This document shows positions 1 through 8,173 of a stretch of DNA of 16,049 bases, in pieces. Source of the stretch: CAVPGH01 sp046726955 (lineage in GTDB: Bacteria; Acidobacteriota; Vicinamibacteria; Fen-336); the NCBI GenBank assembly GCA_046726955.1, contig JBKPBQ010000393.1, positions 1 through 16,049 of the forward strand. The letters are read 5' to 3'. How positions within the stretch are numbered: position 1 is the first letter of the stretch; each line of letters begins with the position of its first letter. Position numbers and translations under genes: made by a program. Below the pieces are notes generated by a model, which had not been told where the DNA came from, did no database searches, and saw only the letters and a list, made by a program, of their open reading frames with translations.

Positions 1-220
1 CCGCGGTGCCCGCGATGGCGAGGAGGAATTCCTTGGAATCCACGGGCGGGGCCGAGGTGACACTCAGGTCTGGAGGACCGTTGCGGCCGATCGTGAAGAA
101 CAGGCTCGCGATCAAGCCAGTGACCGAGAGGATCCCGATGACCGTGGCCGTCTGGATCCACCACGGGAGCTCCTTCCAGTGGTAGTGCGGCTTCGGTCTT
201 GACAGAGTTCTCGTGGCCAA
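1..220 (-). CDS. clsB: Cardiolipin synthase / phospholipase D-like protein, N-terminus only (runs off the window)
   Basis: Only the first 73 codons are present; the gene continues past base 1. The visible protein has a basic, aromatic N-terminus, one hydrophobic segment at about residues 25-43 (ATVIGILSVTGLIASLFF), then a linker ending DSKEFLLAIAGTA. This matches the membrane anchor and approach to the first PLD domain in ClsB-like cardiolipin synthases, but neither HKD catalytic motif is in the window, so the call leans on context. It lies directly downstream of an EEP-family phosphatase on the same strand, as clsB follows ybhP in E. coli. I chose TTG at 218-220 as start because a strong Shine-Dalgarno sequence sits 6 nt before it and no ATG or GTG is available in frame. 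The family joins phosphatidyl groups to make cardiolipin at the inner membrane. Another PLD-family membrane enzyme is possible. Confidence 0.6.
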   Translation of the reverse strand, partial: MATRTLSRPKPHYHWKELPWWIQTATVIGILSVTGLIASLFFTIGRNGPPDLSVTSAPPVDSKEFLLAIAGTA

Positions 221-224
221 GGCA

Positions 225-234
225 CCCCTCCTTC
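225..234 (-). promoter_or_regulatory. Strong Shine-Dalgarno sequence for the clsB-like gene
   Basis: Read on the minus strand this is GAAGGAGGGG, 4 nt before the TTG codon at 220. It overlaps the TGA stop (233-235) of the upstream EEP gene, so the two genes are probably translationally coupled. It decides the otherwise weak TTG start. Confidence 0.75.
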
Positions 235-1129
235 AGCTCCCGGCCGCCGCCGCCACCGGCTCCGCCGCCTCGGCGTGCCAGTGGACCGGCAGGTCGACCC
301 AGACCGGCAGGTGGTCGCTCGCTCCGTTGTTGTCCACCACGATGCCGCGGGCGGAGGGGATGGCCGAGACGACCCCACGCGCGAACACGTGGTCCCAGCA
401 GAAGAACCGGAGCGTGCGTCCGAGGTCCCGACTCAGCCACACGAAGCCCGCGTTCTGGAAGACGCGGCTCACGAGGTCGCGGTTGTTGAAGTCGCCCGCG
501 ACCACGACCGCTCCCGGGAACGCGCGCGCGTCTTCCGCGATCGCGAGCGCCTGCTCGACGCGCGCCTGGGGCGTGAGCTCCATCGGCGTCGCGAGGTGCA
601 CGCTGTAGACGCGCAAGGGGCCGTCCGGCAGCCGCAGGTCCACCGCCGCCACCGTGCGCAGCATCCGCCGCAGCCCGCTCAGGTGCGGCAGGATCAGCTT
701 GTGGTCGGCCTCGATCGGCCATCGGCTGAGGACCGCGTTGCCGAAGTCGCGGCCCGTCTGGGGATGGCGCGCCGACGGGTAGTAGACGTAGTCGTAGCCG
801 AGCTCGCGGGCGAGCTTCTCGGTCCCCGGCGCGTCCATCTCCTGGAGCGCGATGACGCTCGCGTCCTGCAGGTGCTCGTTCTTGCGGAAGAGCTCCTCCG
901 TCCGCTCGATCTGGCGGGCGAAGCGCAGGTTGAACGTGACGACCTTGAGGCCCGTGGCGGGCGCGTGGGCGAACGAGCCCGCGTAGCGGGGACCGTGAGG
1001 GTCCGCGTAGTTCCGCGTCGGCGAGCACGCGGCGAGGGCGGCCGCGAAGACCACGGTCGCGGCCCTCAGCCCCGCTCCCCTCGCCGCGAAGATGCTTCCC
1101 CCGAGGCGTGCGAGCGAGACTTCCGGCAC
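233..1129 (-). CDS. Endonuclease/exonuclease/phosphatase (EEP) family lipoprotein, YbhP-like
   Basis: A 298-residue metal-dependent phosphoesterase of the EEP superfamily. All signature motifs are visible: TFNLRF (N67), ALQEMD (metal ligand E97), VYSVHLA (H178), AGDFNN (D213/N215), WDH (D246/H247) and SDH (D272/H273, the general base pair). The N-terminus is a lipoprotein signal with lipobox LAAC, placing the lipidated Cys at residue 35, so the enzyme is predicted to be membrane-anchored on the periplasmic side. The start is the GTG at 1127-1129; it gives a normal signal peptide, although its Shine-Dalgarno sequence is poor and a start slightly upstream cannot be excluded. The gene directly precedes a cardiolipin synthase-like gene, the same pairing as ybhP-clsB, which suggests a phospholipid headgroup or phosphatidyl substrate. 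The substrate itself cannot be read from sequence. Confidence 0.9.
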   Translation of the reverse strand: MPEVSLARLGGSIFAARGAGLRAATVVFAAALAACSPTRNYADPHGPRYAGSFAHAPATGLKVVTFNLRFARQIERTEELFRKNEHLQDASVIALQEMDAPGTEKLARELGYDYVYYPSARHPQTGRDFGNAVLSRWPIEADHKLILPHLSGLRRMLRTVAAVDLRLPDGPLRVYSVHLATPMELTPQARVEQALAIAEDARAFPGAVVVAGDFNNRDLVSRVFQNAGFVWLSRDLGRTLRFFCWDHVFARGVVSAIPSARGIVVDNNGASDHLPVWVDLPVHWHAEAAEPVAAAAGS

Positions 1130-1285
1130 CGCGATCCCCGATCGCTCCCCGTCAACGAGCCCGCCCGCGCTGGCCGGTCCGGGGCGCGTCGAGGAGGCGC
1201 ACGGCACGCACGTCTGCCATGCCACGATTCCGAGCAAGAAGCATTCCGCTCGGACGTCGGCCGGAGGCGCCGCCCGTCGGGTGAT

Positions 1286-1306
1286 CGCTCCGCGCAGCGT
1301 GGAGCG
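1286..1306 (-). other. Small hairpin just after the SARP-like gene
   Basis: CGCTCC and GGAGCG form a 6-bp stem around a 9-nt loop, starting 2 nt past the stop codon of the upstream regulator gene. There is no U-tract after it on the minus strand, so it is at best a weak attenuator or RNA-stability element. The rest of the 179-nt gap (1130-1308) between the two genes holds nothing else I can recognise. Confidence 0.25.
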
Positions 1307-1308
1307 TT

Positions 1309-4300
1309 CTACAAACGTGCATCCGCTGCGCGGCCGCCGAGCCGGGACAGCAGGGACCGCGCGGCGGCGACGTCGGGAGTGTCCTGCCCCTCCGTGATCG
1401 CCGACGAGACGGGAGCCAGCATCGCCATCGCCTCGGAAGCCCGGCCTTGCCCCGCCCACAGCCGCGCGAGAGCGCACGCGGCGCGCAGCTCCAGCGACCT
1501 CGCCTGCTGTTGCCGCGCGATCTCGAGGGCTCGAAGAAGCGCCGTCTCCGCCTCCGCGGGCTCCGCCCCGCCGGCGAGCAGGAGCTCGGCGCGCAGGCGA
1601 TGGAGCTCCGCGTCCCACCACCGCTCGTTCGTCTCGCGGCCGTGGGCGAGCCCGTCTTCCACCACCTCGAGACCGGACCCCGGCTCCCCCGCGCGGAGGT
1701 AGGCGTCCGCGAGGAGGGCGAGGTAGTACGGCAGACGGAGCCGGCCCCCCGTCGACTGGAAGGCGTCGATGGCGCTGACGAGCCGCGTCACGGCTTTCTC
1801 CTCGGCGTGGTCGAGCGTCTCCGCGTAGGCGACGAGGATCGCCGCCCAGGTGCGGTAGTACGACGCGCAGAACTCGGTGGCGAGGTCGAGCGCCTCTTCC
1901 GCCTGCCGGCGGAACGTGGCGGCGTCGGCGCGGAGCTGCTGCAGGAGCGCGAGGTATGTCGCGGCGATCGCCTGGCTGAACGGCTGGCCGAGCTCGCGGC
2001 CGAGGCGGAGAGCGTGCGAAGCGCCCGCGAGCGCCGCGTCGGGGCGGCCGAGGCACCACAGCCCGTGGGACTGCCAGGCGCGGGCGAGGACCTCGTAGTT
2101 GAGCCCCTGCGATTCCTGGAGGCGCTGGAGCTGGCCGGCGTCGGCGTCGCGAACGAGGCTCTCCACGTCGTCGCAGGCCTCCTGGAAGCGGCCCATCTGG
2201 AGGCGGGCGCCCGCGAGCATGGCGTAGGCGGAGCGCGGCGGCTCGGAGCTGAGGCTCTCCCGGAAGACGCGCGTCATCTCGTCCGTGACCAGAGCCGACT
2301 TCTCGAGCCGGCCGGCCACGATGTAGAAGGACTGCTGCCCGTACAGGATCTCCGCGCGCTGCGCCGGCGTTCCCACCCGGTCGCACAGCGCGAGGGCGCG
2401 GTCGAGCACGGCGCCGAGGTCGGGCGCCGCCCACCCCATCGTCACGCGATAGCTCGGCGCGAGCGCGAGCTGCAGGTCGAGCTCCCAGCCGTCGCGCCGT
2501 GCGCTCGCCGGCAGGCTGTGCAGGAGCGCGAGACCGCGCCCGACGAGGGCGATCGCCTCGTCGTGGGCGTAGACCGACTGCGCGACCGCCGCCGCTCGCG
2601 CGTAGGCGGGGATCGCCTGCTCGGGCAGTCCCGCGCTCTCCGAGTGCGCGGCGATCCGGGCGCTCACCGGGCCGAGGTCGCCCTCGTGCACGGCGGCGAG
2701 GACCTCGGCCACGCGACGGTGCAGGCGGCGCCGCTCGGGGGCGCTCGTCTCGCCGTAGGCGACGTCTCGGATCTTGTCGTGCGTGAAGTCGTACGCGTTC
2801 GGCCCCTGCTCGCGGACGATGCGCTTCCTCCAGAGCTCGTCGAGGGCGCGGGCCACGGCCTCCTCGTCGCCGACGAGGCGCACGAGGACCTCGAGATCGA
2901 AGGCGCGGCCGATCACGGCCGCCGCGGCGGCGACGTCGCGCGCGTGAGCGGAGAGCTGGGCGAGACGGCCCGCGATGACGGCGTGGACGCGCGGGGGAAG
3001 CCCCGCGATCCCGCGGTCGCGCACGTCCGTCCGGCCGCCTCCGCCCTCCGCGCGCAGCGTCTCCACGATGAAGAGCGGGTTGCCCTCGGTCTCGTGGTAG
3101 AGGCGGGTGGCCGCGTCCACGTCGAACTCCCGGTTCCCGATCTGGGCCGCGAGCGCGGCGGTCTCCGCGGCGTCCAGCGGCTCGAGGGCGATCTCGGTGA
3201 GCCGAGAGGCGCTGCCCAGGTGGCGCAAGAGCGCGGCGAGCGGAGGTGCCTGGGCGAGCTCGTCCGAGCGCGCGGTGGCAAGGACGAGAGCGCGCGCGCC
3301 CGGCTCGAATCGGCAGAGGAAGTGGAGCCACTCGATCGTCTCGCGGTCGCACCACTGGAGGTCGTCGATCACCAGCAGCAGAGGCGGAGGCGCCGCCAGC
3401 ACCGCCCGCGCGAGGCCTTCGAAGAAGCGCAGCCTGTCCCCGAATTCGGTCATGGGGGCGGGGCGCGGGAGGTCCGTGTCCCGGGCCAGGAGCTCGGGCA
3501 CGATGCGCGCCACCTCCACGCGCCAGACCTCGTCGAGGCGCGCCAGGTGCGGGAAGAGCGACTCGCTGCGGAGCCACTCGCTCACCGGGGCGAGGGAGAG
3601 CCGGCCCTCCGCGGCGTACGAGCGCGTCTTGGCGGTGGTCACTCCCTGCCGCAGTGCCCAGGTCGAGAGCTCCTCCCCCAGGCGCGACTTCCCGATGCCG
3701 GCGTCTCCGGTCACGAGGACGAGCCGGGCCGGGCCGCGCGCCGCTTCCTCCCACGCTTGCCGGAGTTTCGACCACTCGGCCTGCCGGCCGACGAGGGGCG
3801 CGCTCCCCCGCGCTCCGTCTCCTCCATCCGATGTGCTCGAGGGAACGGACTCGGCGTCGCGGATGCGCTCGTAGGCGGCCGTGGTCTCGGCGCTCGGCGC
3901 GGCCTGGAGCTCCCTCGCGAGGACCTCCGCGCACTGGCGGTACGCGAGGAGAGCCGCCGGCCGGTCGCCGGAGAGGGCGAGGAGCCGCATCAGCCACCGG
4001 AAGGCGGCCTCGTCGAGGGGGTCGAGCTCGAGCCAGCGACGGACGTGGGCGAGGGCGCCCGGATACTCGCGCTGCGCCTCCATCACCGCCACGAGCGCGG
4101 CCACCGCGTCCTCGCATCGGCGCGCGAGGCGATCCCGCACGGGTCCGATCCAGTCGTCGTAGCAGCTCGGAAGCAGCGGCCCGCCGCAGAGCTCCACCGC
4201 GCGCTCAAGGCAGAAGCGGCGGCGTCCCGAGTCCCCAGCCTTGCCGGCCGCTTCCGCCTCGCCGAGCGCCCTCTCGAACTGCGCGACGTCGAGGCTCCAG

Positions 4301-4596
4301 GAGGAGTCCGCCGACCACTGCACGCTCGTGGTGTCGGTCCGGAGATAGCGGTCGGGATCGGGCAGCGCCAGACGGAGCTGGTGGAGCAGCTGGCGCAGGC
4401 TGTTGCGGGCGTTCGCCTCCGACGCGTCGGGCCAGAACGTGAAGGAGAGCCGCGCCCGGGACTGCGGGGCTTCGGCGTGGAGCAACAGGTAGGCCAGGAG
4501 CGACTGGACCCGGGCCGCCACCGGAGGTTCCAGGGGCCGGCCTTCGAAGGTCATGCGCAGCGGCCCGAAGAGGCGGATCTGGAGGGCGGCTTCCAC
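1309..4596 (-). CDS. SARP-like transcriptional regulator: winged helix + BTAD + AAA ATPase + TPR repeats
   Basis: A 1095-residue multi-domain regulator. Residues about 4-90 are an OmpR-type winged-helix DNA-binding domain (IRLFGPLRMTF, then WPDASEANARNSLRQLL). Residues about 96-245 are the bacterial transcriptional activation (BTAD) domain. A STAND/AAA-type ATPase follows, with Walker A GDAGIGKS at about 297-304 and Walker B LLLVIDDLQW at about 406-415. From roughly residue 640 to the end is an alpha-helical TPR-like region, the usual ligand or partner sensor. This architecture matches AfsR-like SARP activators, where NTP binding licenses DNA binding. I place the start at GTG 4594-4596 because it is the only usable initiator between the upstream gene's stop and the first conserved residue; no Shine-Dalgarno sequence is visible. 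It lies 71 nt after the DUF4440-like gene and before the EEP gene. The target genes are unknown. Confidence 0.93.
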   Translation of the reverse strand: MEAALQIRLFGPLRMTFEGRPLEPPVAARVQSLLAYLLLHAEAPQSRARLSFTFWPDASEANARNSLRQLLHQLRLALPDPDRYLRTDTTSVQWSADSSWSLDVAQFERALGEAEAAGKAGDSGRRRFCLERAVELCGGPLLPSCYDDWIGPVRDRLARRCEDAVAALVAVMEAQREYPGALAHVRRWLELDPLDEAAFRWLMRLLALSGDRPAALLAYRQCAEVLARELQAAPSAETTAAYERIRDAESVPSSTSDGGDGARGSAPLVGRQAEWSKLRQAWEEAARGPARLVLVTGDAGIGKSRLGEELSTWALRQGVTTAKTRSYAAEGRLSLAPVSEWLRSESLFPHLARLDEVWRVEVARIVPELLARDTDLPRPAPMTEFGDRLRFFEGLARAVLAAPPPLLLVIDDLQWCDRETIEWLHFLCRFEPGARALVLATARSDELAQAPPLAALLRHLGSASRLTEIALEPLDAAETAALAAQIGNREFDVDAATRLYHETEGNPLFIVETLRAEGGGGRTDVRDRGIAGLPPRVHAVIAGRLAQLSAHARDVAAAAAVIGRAFDLEVLVRLVGDEEAVARALDELWRKRIVREQGPNAYDFTHDKIRDVAYGETSAPERRRLHRRVAEVLAAVHEGDLGPVSARIAAHSESAGLPEQAIPAYARAAAVAQSVYAHDEAIALVGRGLALLHSLPASARRDGWELDLQLALAPSYRVTMGWAAPDLGAVLDRALALCDRVGTPAQRAEILYGQQSFYIVAGRLEKSALVTDEMTRVFRESLSSEPPRSAYAMLAGARLQMGRFQEACDDVESLVRDADAGQLQRLQESQGLNYEVLARAWQSHGLWCLGRPDAALAGASHALRLGRELGQPFSQAIAATYLALLQQLRADAATFRRQAEEALDLATEFCASYYRTWAAILVAYAETLDHAEEKAVTRLVSAIDAFQSTGGRLRLPYYLALLADAYLRAGEPGSGLEVVEDGLAHGRETNERWWDAELHRLRAELLLAGGAEPAEAETALLRALEIARQQQARSLELRAACALARLWAGQGRASEAMAMLAPVSSAITEGQDTPDVAAARSLLSRLGGRAADARL

Positions 4597-4667
4597 GTCG
4601 TCTAGAGTGTGGCCGGGCGGCGATCCGATGTCGATTCGGCAGGCACGTTCGACACGATCGCTGGCGG

Positions 4668-5384
4668 CTACGGCGTCGCCTCGACCCTCGTCCAGACGAG
4701 CGGGGCGAACTTCCGCACGTTCACGATGCGCGTCGCCTTGCCGTTCTCCACGACGAAGAGCCACTCCCCCAGCGCGCCGGAGAGCACGAACGCGTCGGCG
4801 GTGAGGGGAACGAGAGGGCGGAGCTTCTTCGGATCCCGGCCGCCGAAGAGCGTGCCGTCACGCAGCTCGACGGTGAAGGTCCAGCCGTCGGGCTGCAGGC
4901 GATAGGTCCCGACGAGACCCGGCCACCCGGCGTCGGACACGGCTTGCGCCGGAGGGTCACGCGTCACGACGGAGAGGTGAGAGGCCATCATCTTCCAGCC
5001 CGCGCCGTCCCGCCGGTACGTGTTCGTCGCCCGGTAGTTCACGACCAGGCGCTGGCCGAACACGGACTCGGCTTCGTCGGCGAGGTAGCGGACGACGGCG
5101 AGCGACGGGGCCTCCTGCACGGTCAGATCGCGGACCGTGATCGAGCCGCCGAGACCCGCGGGCAGCGGGCCGAGCGAGTCGAGGAACTGCTGGCGGGAGA
5201 GGACCTCTCCCTCCTCGCTCGTCACGACGCACGACGGATCCATGACGCGCTCCCAGGGAGCCTTGTCGCCGGGCGCGATGGCGTCCATGAGCGCCTGCTC
5301 CGTCGTCTGGAACCACCGCACGGTCTCCGGTGACGGCCCGCTTCCGGTCGCGGCCAGGACGGCCCAGAAGAAGACTGACCTCAT
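4668..5384 (-). CDS. Secreted DUF4440/NTF2-like protein
   Basis: A 238-residue protein with a short hydrophobic N-terminus (MRSVFFWAVLAATGSG) that looks like a signal peptide. Residues about 20-140 have the pattern of the NTF2-like DUF4440 family: an initial helix (TTEQALMDAI), a tryptophan-containing loop (APWERVM), a central strand around ADEAESVFG, and the closing GAGWKMMASHLSVV. Residues about 155-235 form a second beta-rich domain (GTYRLQPDGWTFTVELRDG) resembling the DUF3471 modules that accompany such domains. No enzymatic function can be inferred. The ATG at 5382-5384 is chosen because GGAGG lies 6 nt upstream and it begins the signal peptide. It is the first gene of a minus-strand run and is divergent from the outer-membrane protein gene. 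Confidence 0.85.
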   Translation of the reverse strand: MRSVFFWAVLAATGSGPSPETVRWFQTTEQALMDAIAPGDKAPWERVMDPSCVVTSEEGEVLSRQQFLDSLGPLPAGLGGSITVRDLTVQEAPSLAVVRYLADEAESVFGQRLVVNYRATNTYRRDGAGWKMMASHLSVVTRDPPAQAVSDAGWPGLVGTYRLQPDGWTFTVELRDGTLFGGRDPKKLRPLVPLTADAFVLSGALGEWLFVVENGKATRIVNVRKFAPLVWTRVEATP

Positions 5385-5499
5385 GCTTCCCTCCGCCCGG
5401 CCAGGGGACGCTTGACCGGAAGAAACGGACGACCACGGTTTCCTATCATGCCTTCCCCCGACGGACGTCGCTTCGGCAGCCCGGCCCGTGGGCGCTAAG
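5385..5499. promoter_or_regulatory. Divergent intergenic region between the DUF4440-like and outer-membrane genes
   Basis: This 115-bp gap must carry promoters for both directions. On the plus strand, TTGACC (5412-5417) resembles a -35 box and TATCAT (5444-5449) a -10 box, but they are about 26 bp apart and cannot form one standard sigma-70 promoter. The minus side has a clear Shine-Dalgarno sequence but no convincing hexamers. The exact promoters are unassigned. Confidence 0.35.
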
Positions 5500-6720
5500 A
5501 TGAGGATCGGTTTGGCCAGGGCCCCCCTACGCCCGACGAGGCCGCTGCTCTTCTGCGCCGCTGCTCTCGTCGCGGCGGAGACGGCCACCGCCCAGGCCGT
5601 GTGGACGGGGCCATCGGGCGGCGGGATGATGGCGGTCCAGGAAGCCCGCGTCCTCGAGCCGGGGCACTTCAGCTTCGGCACGGTCCTCGACAACTACGAT
5701 CGCGACCCGCTCGGCATCGACGCGCTCGACATCCGCATCGACTGGCGACTCGCCTTCCTGCACCGCCTCGAGATGTACGGCCGCTATCACGTGAGCCGCG
5801 CCATAAGCGAGCCCGGCGCCCACCCCGTGCCCTCTCCGCCCCTCGACATCGTCGCGCTGGGCGCGTGGCGCGCCTCGGGGCAGCCGTACCGCTCGCTGTA
5901 CTGGCCGCTGCCGTACCTCAGCCATCACGGCGCGCGCGTGGACGACATGATCCCCGGCGAGTACGTGTTCGGGCTGAAGGGCCAGATCCGGTTCGAGCGG
6001 GGCTGGCGGCCGGCGCTGACCGGCAGCCTCGACTTCTCCGTTCCCGGAGACATGTCCGGCTTCAAGCTCGAGAAAGGCTCCGGAAGCGGCAGCCTCGACG
6101 TGCGCCTGTCGGCGGCCGCCACCTGGACTCGCGGGCGGTTCTCCCCGTCCGTCAACGCCGGCATCACCTTCAACGGAAGCCTGGTGCGGAGCGACCGCTT
6201 GATCGTCAAAGCCCTGCGCCAGCCGACGGTCGTGACGGACGAGCGGATACGGCGTCCGGATTTCCTGCACATGGGCGTCGGCCTGCGCTACGCCATCGCG
6301 CGCCCGGTCTCGGCGATCGCTGAGCTGTCCGGCTGGGTGCCCGTGGGCGGCCGGAGCCCGGTGGCCCAGCCCGCGGGAGCGAGCGACGCGCTCGTCGGCC
6401 TGCAGATCGGGGTGAAAGGCGTGACGCTGACGCTCGCGTGCCGCCAGCATCTGGCGCCCCCCCCGAACGGCGTGGCGCTCGAGACCGGCCCGCTGGCCGG
6501 AAGCCTCGATCTCTCACACGTGCCTGAATCCCAGCAGAGCCTCTATCTCCAGTCCGTCGGCGTGGACCCGGACTTTCACCGCCCCGGCACGTCGCTCGTC
6601 GTCGTGGGCACTCCCCCCAGCTCTCGCGATCCGGCGGGCTCGCGCCGCATCCCCGGCACGTACTACACCCACACGACCGGCAACACCGGCAGCGTCATCG
6701 CGGTGAGCTTTTCCTTCTGA
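5500..6720 (+). CDS. Outer-membrane beta-barrel protein of unknown function
   Basis: A 406-residue protein. Residues 1-33 are a classical Sec signal peptide (PLLFCAAALVAA, cleavage probably after TAQA). The mature part has alternating amphipathic strands ending in aromatic residues, for example FSFGTVLDNY, RLEMYGRYHVS, VFGLKGQIRF and PALTGSLDFSV. It ends VIAVSFSF, with the C-terminal Phe recognised by the BAM assembly machinery. This supports an outer-membrane barrel, probably 12-16 strands. I recognise no family with known substrate. Start: ATG 5500 begins the signal peptide; an in-frame GTG 12 nt upstream is the alternative, and neither has a good Shine-Dalgarno sequence. It reads divergently from the DUF4440-like gene and its stop codon abuts that of the convergent phosphatase gene. 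Confidence 0.85.
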   Translation: MRIGLARAPLRPTRPLLFCAAALVAAETATAQAVWTGPSGGGMMAVQEARVLEPGHFSFGTVLDNYDRDPLGIDALDIRIDWRLAFLHRLEMYGRYHVSRAISEPGAHPVPSPPLDIVALGAWRASGQPYRSLYWPLPYLSHHGARVDDMIPGEYVFGLKGQIRFERGWRPALTGSLDFSVPGDMSGFKLEKGSGSGSLDVRLSAAATWTRGRFSPSVNAGITFNGSLVRSDRLIVKALRQPTVVTDERIRRPDFLHMGVGLRYAIARPVSAIAELSGWVPVGGRSPVAQPAGASDALVGLQIGVKGVTLTLACRQHLAPPPNGVALETGPLAGSLDLSHVPESQQSLYLQSVGVDPDFHRPGTSLVVVGTPPSSRDPAGSRRIPGTYYTHTTGNTGSVIAVSFSF

Positions 6721-6723
6721 TCA
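6718..6723. other. Abutting convergent stop codons (TGATCA)
   Basis: TGA ends the plus-strand outer-membrane gene at 6720 and TCA, read as TGA on the minus strand, ends the phosphatase gene at 6721. There is no spacer, so any terminator for either gene must lie inside the opposite coding region. Confidence 0.95.
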
Positions 6724-8055
6724 GGGTCGGCGCGCCAGGAGGTCGCGTCCCTCGGCGGCCGGCAGCTTCAGGGAGAGCCGGCCGGCGAGCGTGGGGGCGA
6801 CGTCCCGCATGTCGATCCGGCCCAGGTCGAGACCGCGCGGGATGCCCGGCCCGGCGAGGAAGAAGGCCGAGTCCATCTGCTTGTCGTCGGGCAGCATCCC
6901 GTGCGTGCCGCGGACGGCGCCCGCGCGGATCGCCGGCGCCTCCAGGGTCGAGCCCATCCGGGCATTGGGTGCGAGGCCAACCACGAAAGCGGCTCCCGGG
7001 AAGCCGCCGCCGCGCTCGATCTCGGCGCCTTCGAGGACCCGCGTCACGCCCGACGAGGGATCGGCCAACAGGCGGTCGAGGAGAGCGCGCACGATCCGAC
7101 GGGCTTCGGCGTCGGCCGGATCCCGGAGGACGATCGCGGCCGACCCACCGGCGGTCCACGCCGCCGCCCGCCAGGACGTGACGCGCCCGCGCCCGTCGAG
7201 CCAGATGAGGCCCTCCTCACGCAGCAGCTCGTTGACGTGCACCTCGCGGTCCGTCTTCTGGAAGCCGTGGTCGGAGACGACCGCCACCACGACGGGGCCG
7301 TTCTTCTCCGCGGCCGCGCGCACCTGGCCCACGAGAGCGTCGATCTCGGCCAGCGCCTGGAGCGCGGCCGGGCTCCCGGGCCCGCTGTCGTGCTCCTCCT
7401 CGTCGAGCGCCGCGAAGTAGCAGAGGTGCAGCCGCGGCTTCTTGCGCTCGAGCAGGAAGACGTTGAAGGCGGCGCGTCGCCGGTCGCCGTCCACCGTCCA
7501 CTCGTAGCTGGGCGGATACGGCCCGACGGCCGCCTCGGCTTCCGGCAGGAGCCCGGGCGTCGCGAGCAGCCGATAGAGCTTCTGGTCTTCGGGAATCTTG
7601 CCGCGCCAGTACTGGGGAAAGTTGTACGTGATGCGCGCGCCCGCCGTGGCCGGCCACTCGACGCTGGAGGTGACCATTCCCGCCCTGGCCGCGGCGTCCC
7701 AGAGCGTCTCGACCTTGATGTCCTCCGCGTACCAGAACCAGCCGTCGAGGTTGCGGCCGAGCGGGTCGAAGGGGGCGTTGGCCACGATCCCGTGCCGCGC
7801 GGGAGAGACGCCGGTGACGATCGTCGTGTGGCTCGGATACGTGACGGTCGGCAGGACGCCCGCGACACCGGACGCGAACGCACCCTCGGTCAGAAACCGC
7901 CGGAGGTTCGGGACCGCTGCGTGGTATCGCTCGGCCTCGAGCACGTAGTCCGGACGCAGGCCGTCGATCGACACCACCAGCAGCGAGACCGGCGGAGCCG
8001 CGGCGGCCCCGAGGAGCAACGCCGACCCGAGCGACAGCATCGCGAGAACTCGCAT
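6721..8055 (-). CDS. Secreted alkaline-phosphatase-superfamily phosphodiesterase (NPP type)
   Basis: A 444-residue enzyme with an N-terminal signal peptide (LSLGSALLLGAAAAPP). The fold and site match the type I phosphodiesterase/nucleotide pyrophosphatase family, which cleaves phosphodiester or pyrophosphate bonds with two zinc ions. Visible site residues: D31 in SIDGLRPDY, nucleophile T72 in PTVTYPSHTTIVTG, D218 and H222 in ALDEEEHDSG, D262 and H263 in SDHGF, and H385 in GTHGM. All seven expected residues are present, so it should be active in the periplasm or outside the cell. The substrate could be nucleotides or phospholipid headgroups and is not determined by the motifs. Start ATG 8055 follows GGAGG by 4 nt. 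The gene is 213 nt downstream of the PolX-like gene and probably has its own promoter. Confidence 0.93.
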   Translation of the reverse strand: MRVLAMLSLGSALLLGAAAAPPVSLLVVSIDGLRPDYVLEAERYHAAVPNLRRFLTEGAFASGVAGVLPTVTYPSHTTIVTGVSPARHGIVANAPFDPLGRNLDGWFWYAEDIKVETLWDAAARAGMVTSSVEWPATAGARITYNFPQYWRGKIPEDQKLYRLLATPGLLPEAEAAVGPYPPSYEWTVDGDRRRAAFNVFLLERKKPRLHLCYFAALDEEEHDSGPGSPAALQALAEIDALVGQVRAAAEKNGPVVVAVVSDHGFQKTDREVHVNELLREEGLIWLDGRGRVTSWRAAAWTAGGSAAIVLRDPADAEARRIVRALLDRLLADPSSGVTRVLEGAEIERGGGFPGAAFVVGLAPNARMGSTLEAPAIRAGAVRGTHGMLPDDKQMDSAFFLAGPGIPRGLDLGRIDMRDVAPTLAGRLSLKLPAAEGRDLLARRP

Positions 8056-8076
8056 GGCACCTCCACGCGACCCGCG

Positions 8077-8082
8077 ATTCTA
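8077..8082 (-). promoter_or_regulatory. Candidate -10 box for the phosphatase gene
   Basis: Read on the minus strand this is TAGAAT, one mismatch from TATAAT. It would start transcription about 15 nt before the ATG at 8055, with the GGAGG Shine-Dalgarno sequence in the leader. No good -35 hexamer is present. Confidence 0.35.
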
Positions 8083-8173
8083 CGCCGGAGCGCCGCGCTA
8101 ACCGGCGACCTTGTCGTGTGGTTGAAGGCGCGCGCGCCTCGCGGTAGCGCGCGACTGTACGGTGAATGCCGAT

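Noticed and set aside
1447..4605. Long open frame of 1052 codons on the plus strand over the SARP-like gene.
   Set aside because: Antisense shadow of a GC-rich gene; composition is Arg/Glu/Val-rich without domains, while the minus strand encodes clear BTAD and AAA motifs.
5412..5449. Sigma-70 promoter from TTGACC and TATCAT upstream of the outer-membrane gene.
   Set aside because: The two boxes are about 26 bp apart, too far for a standard promoter.
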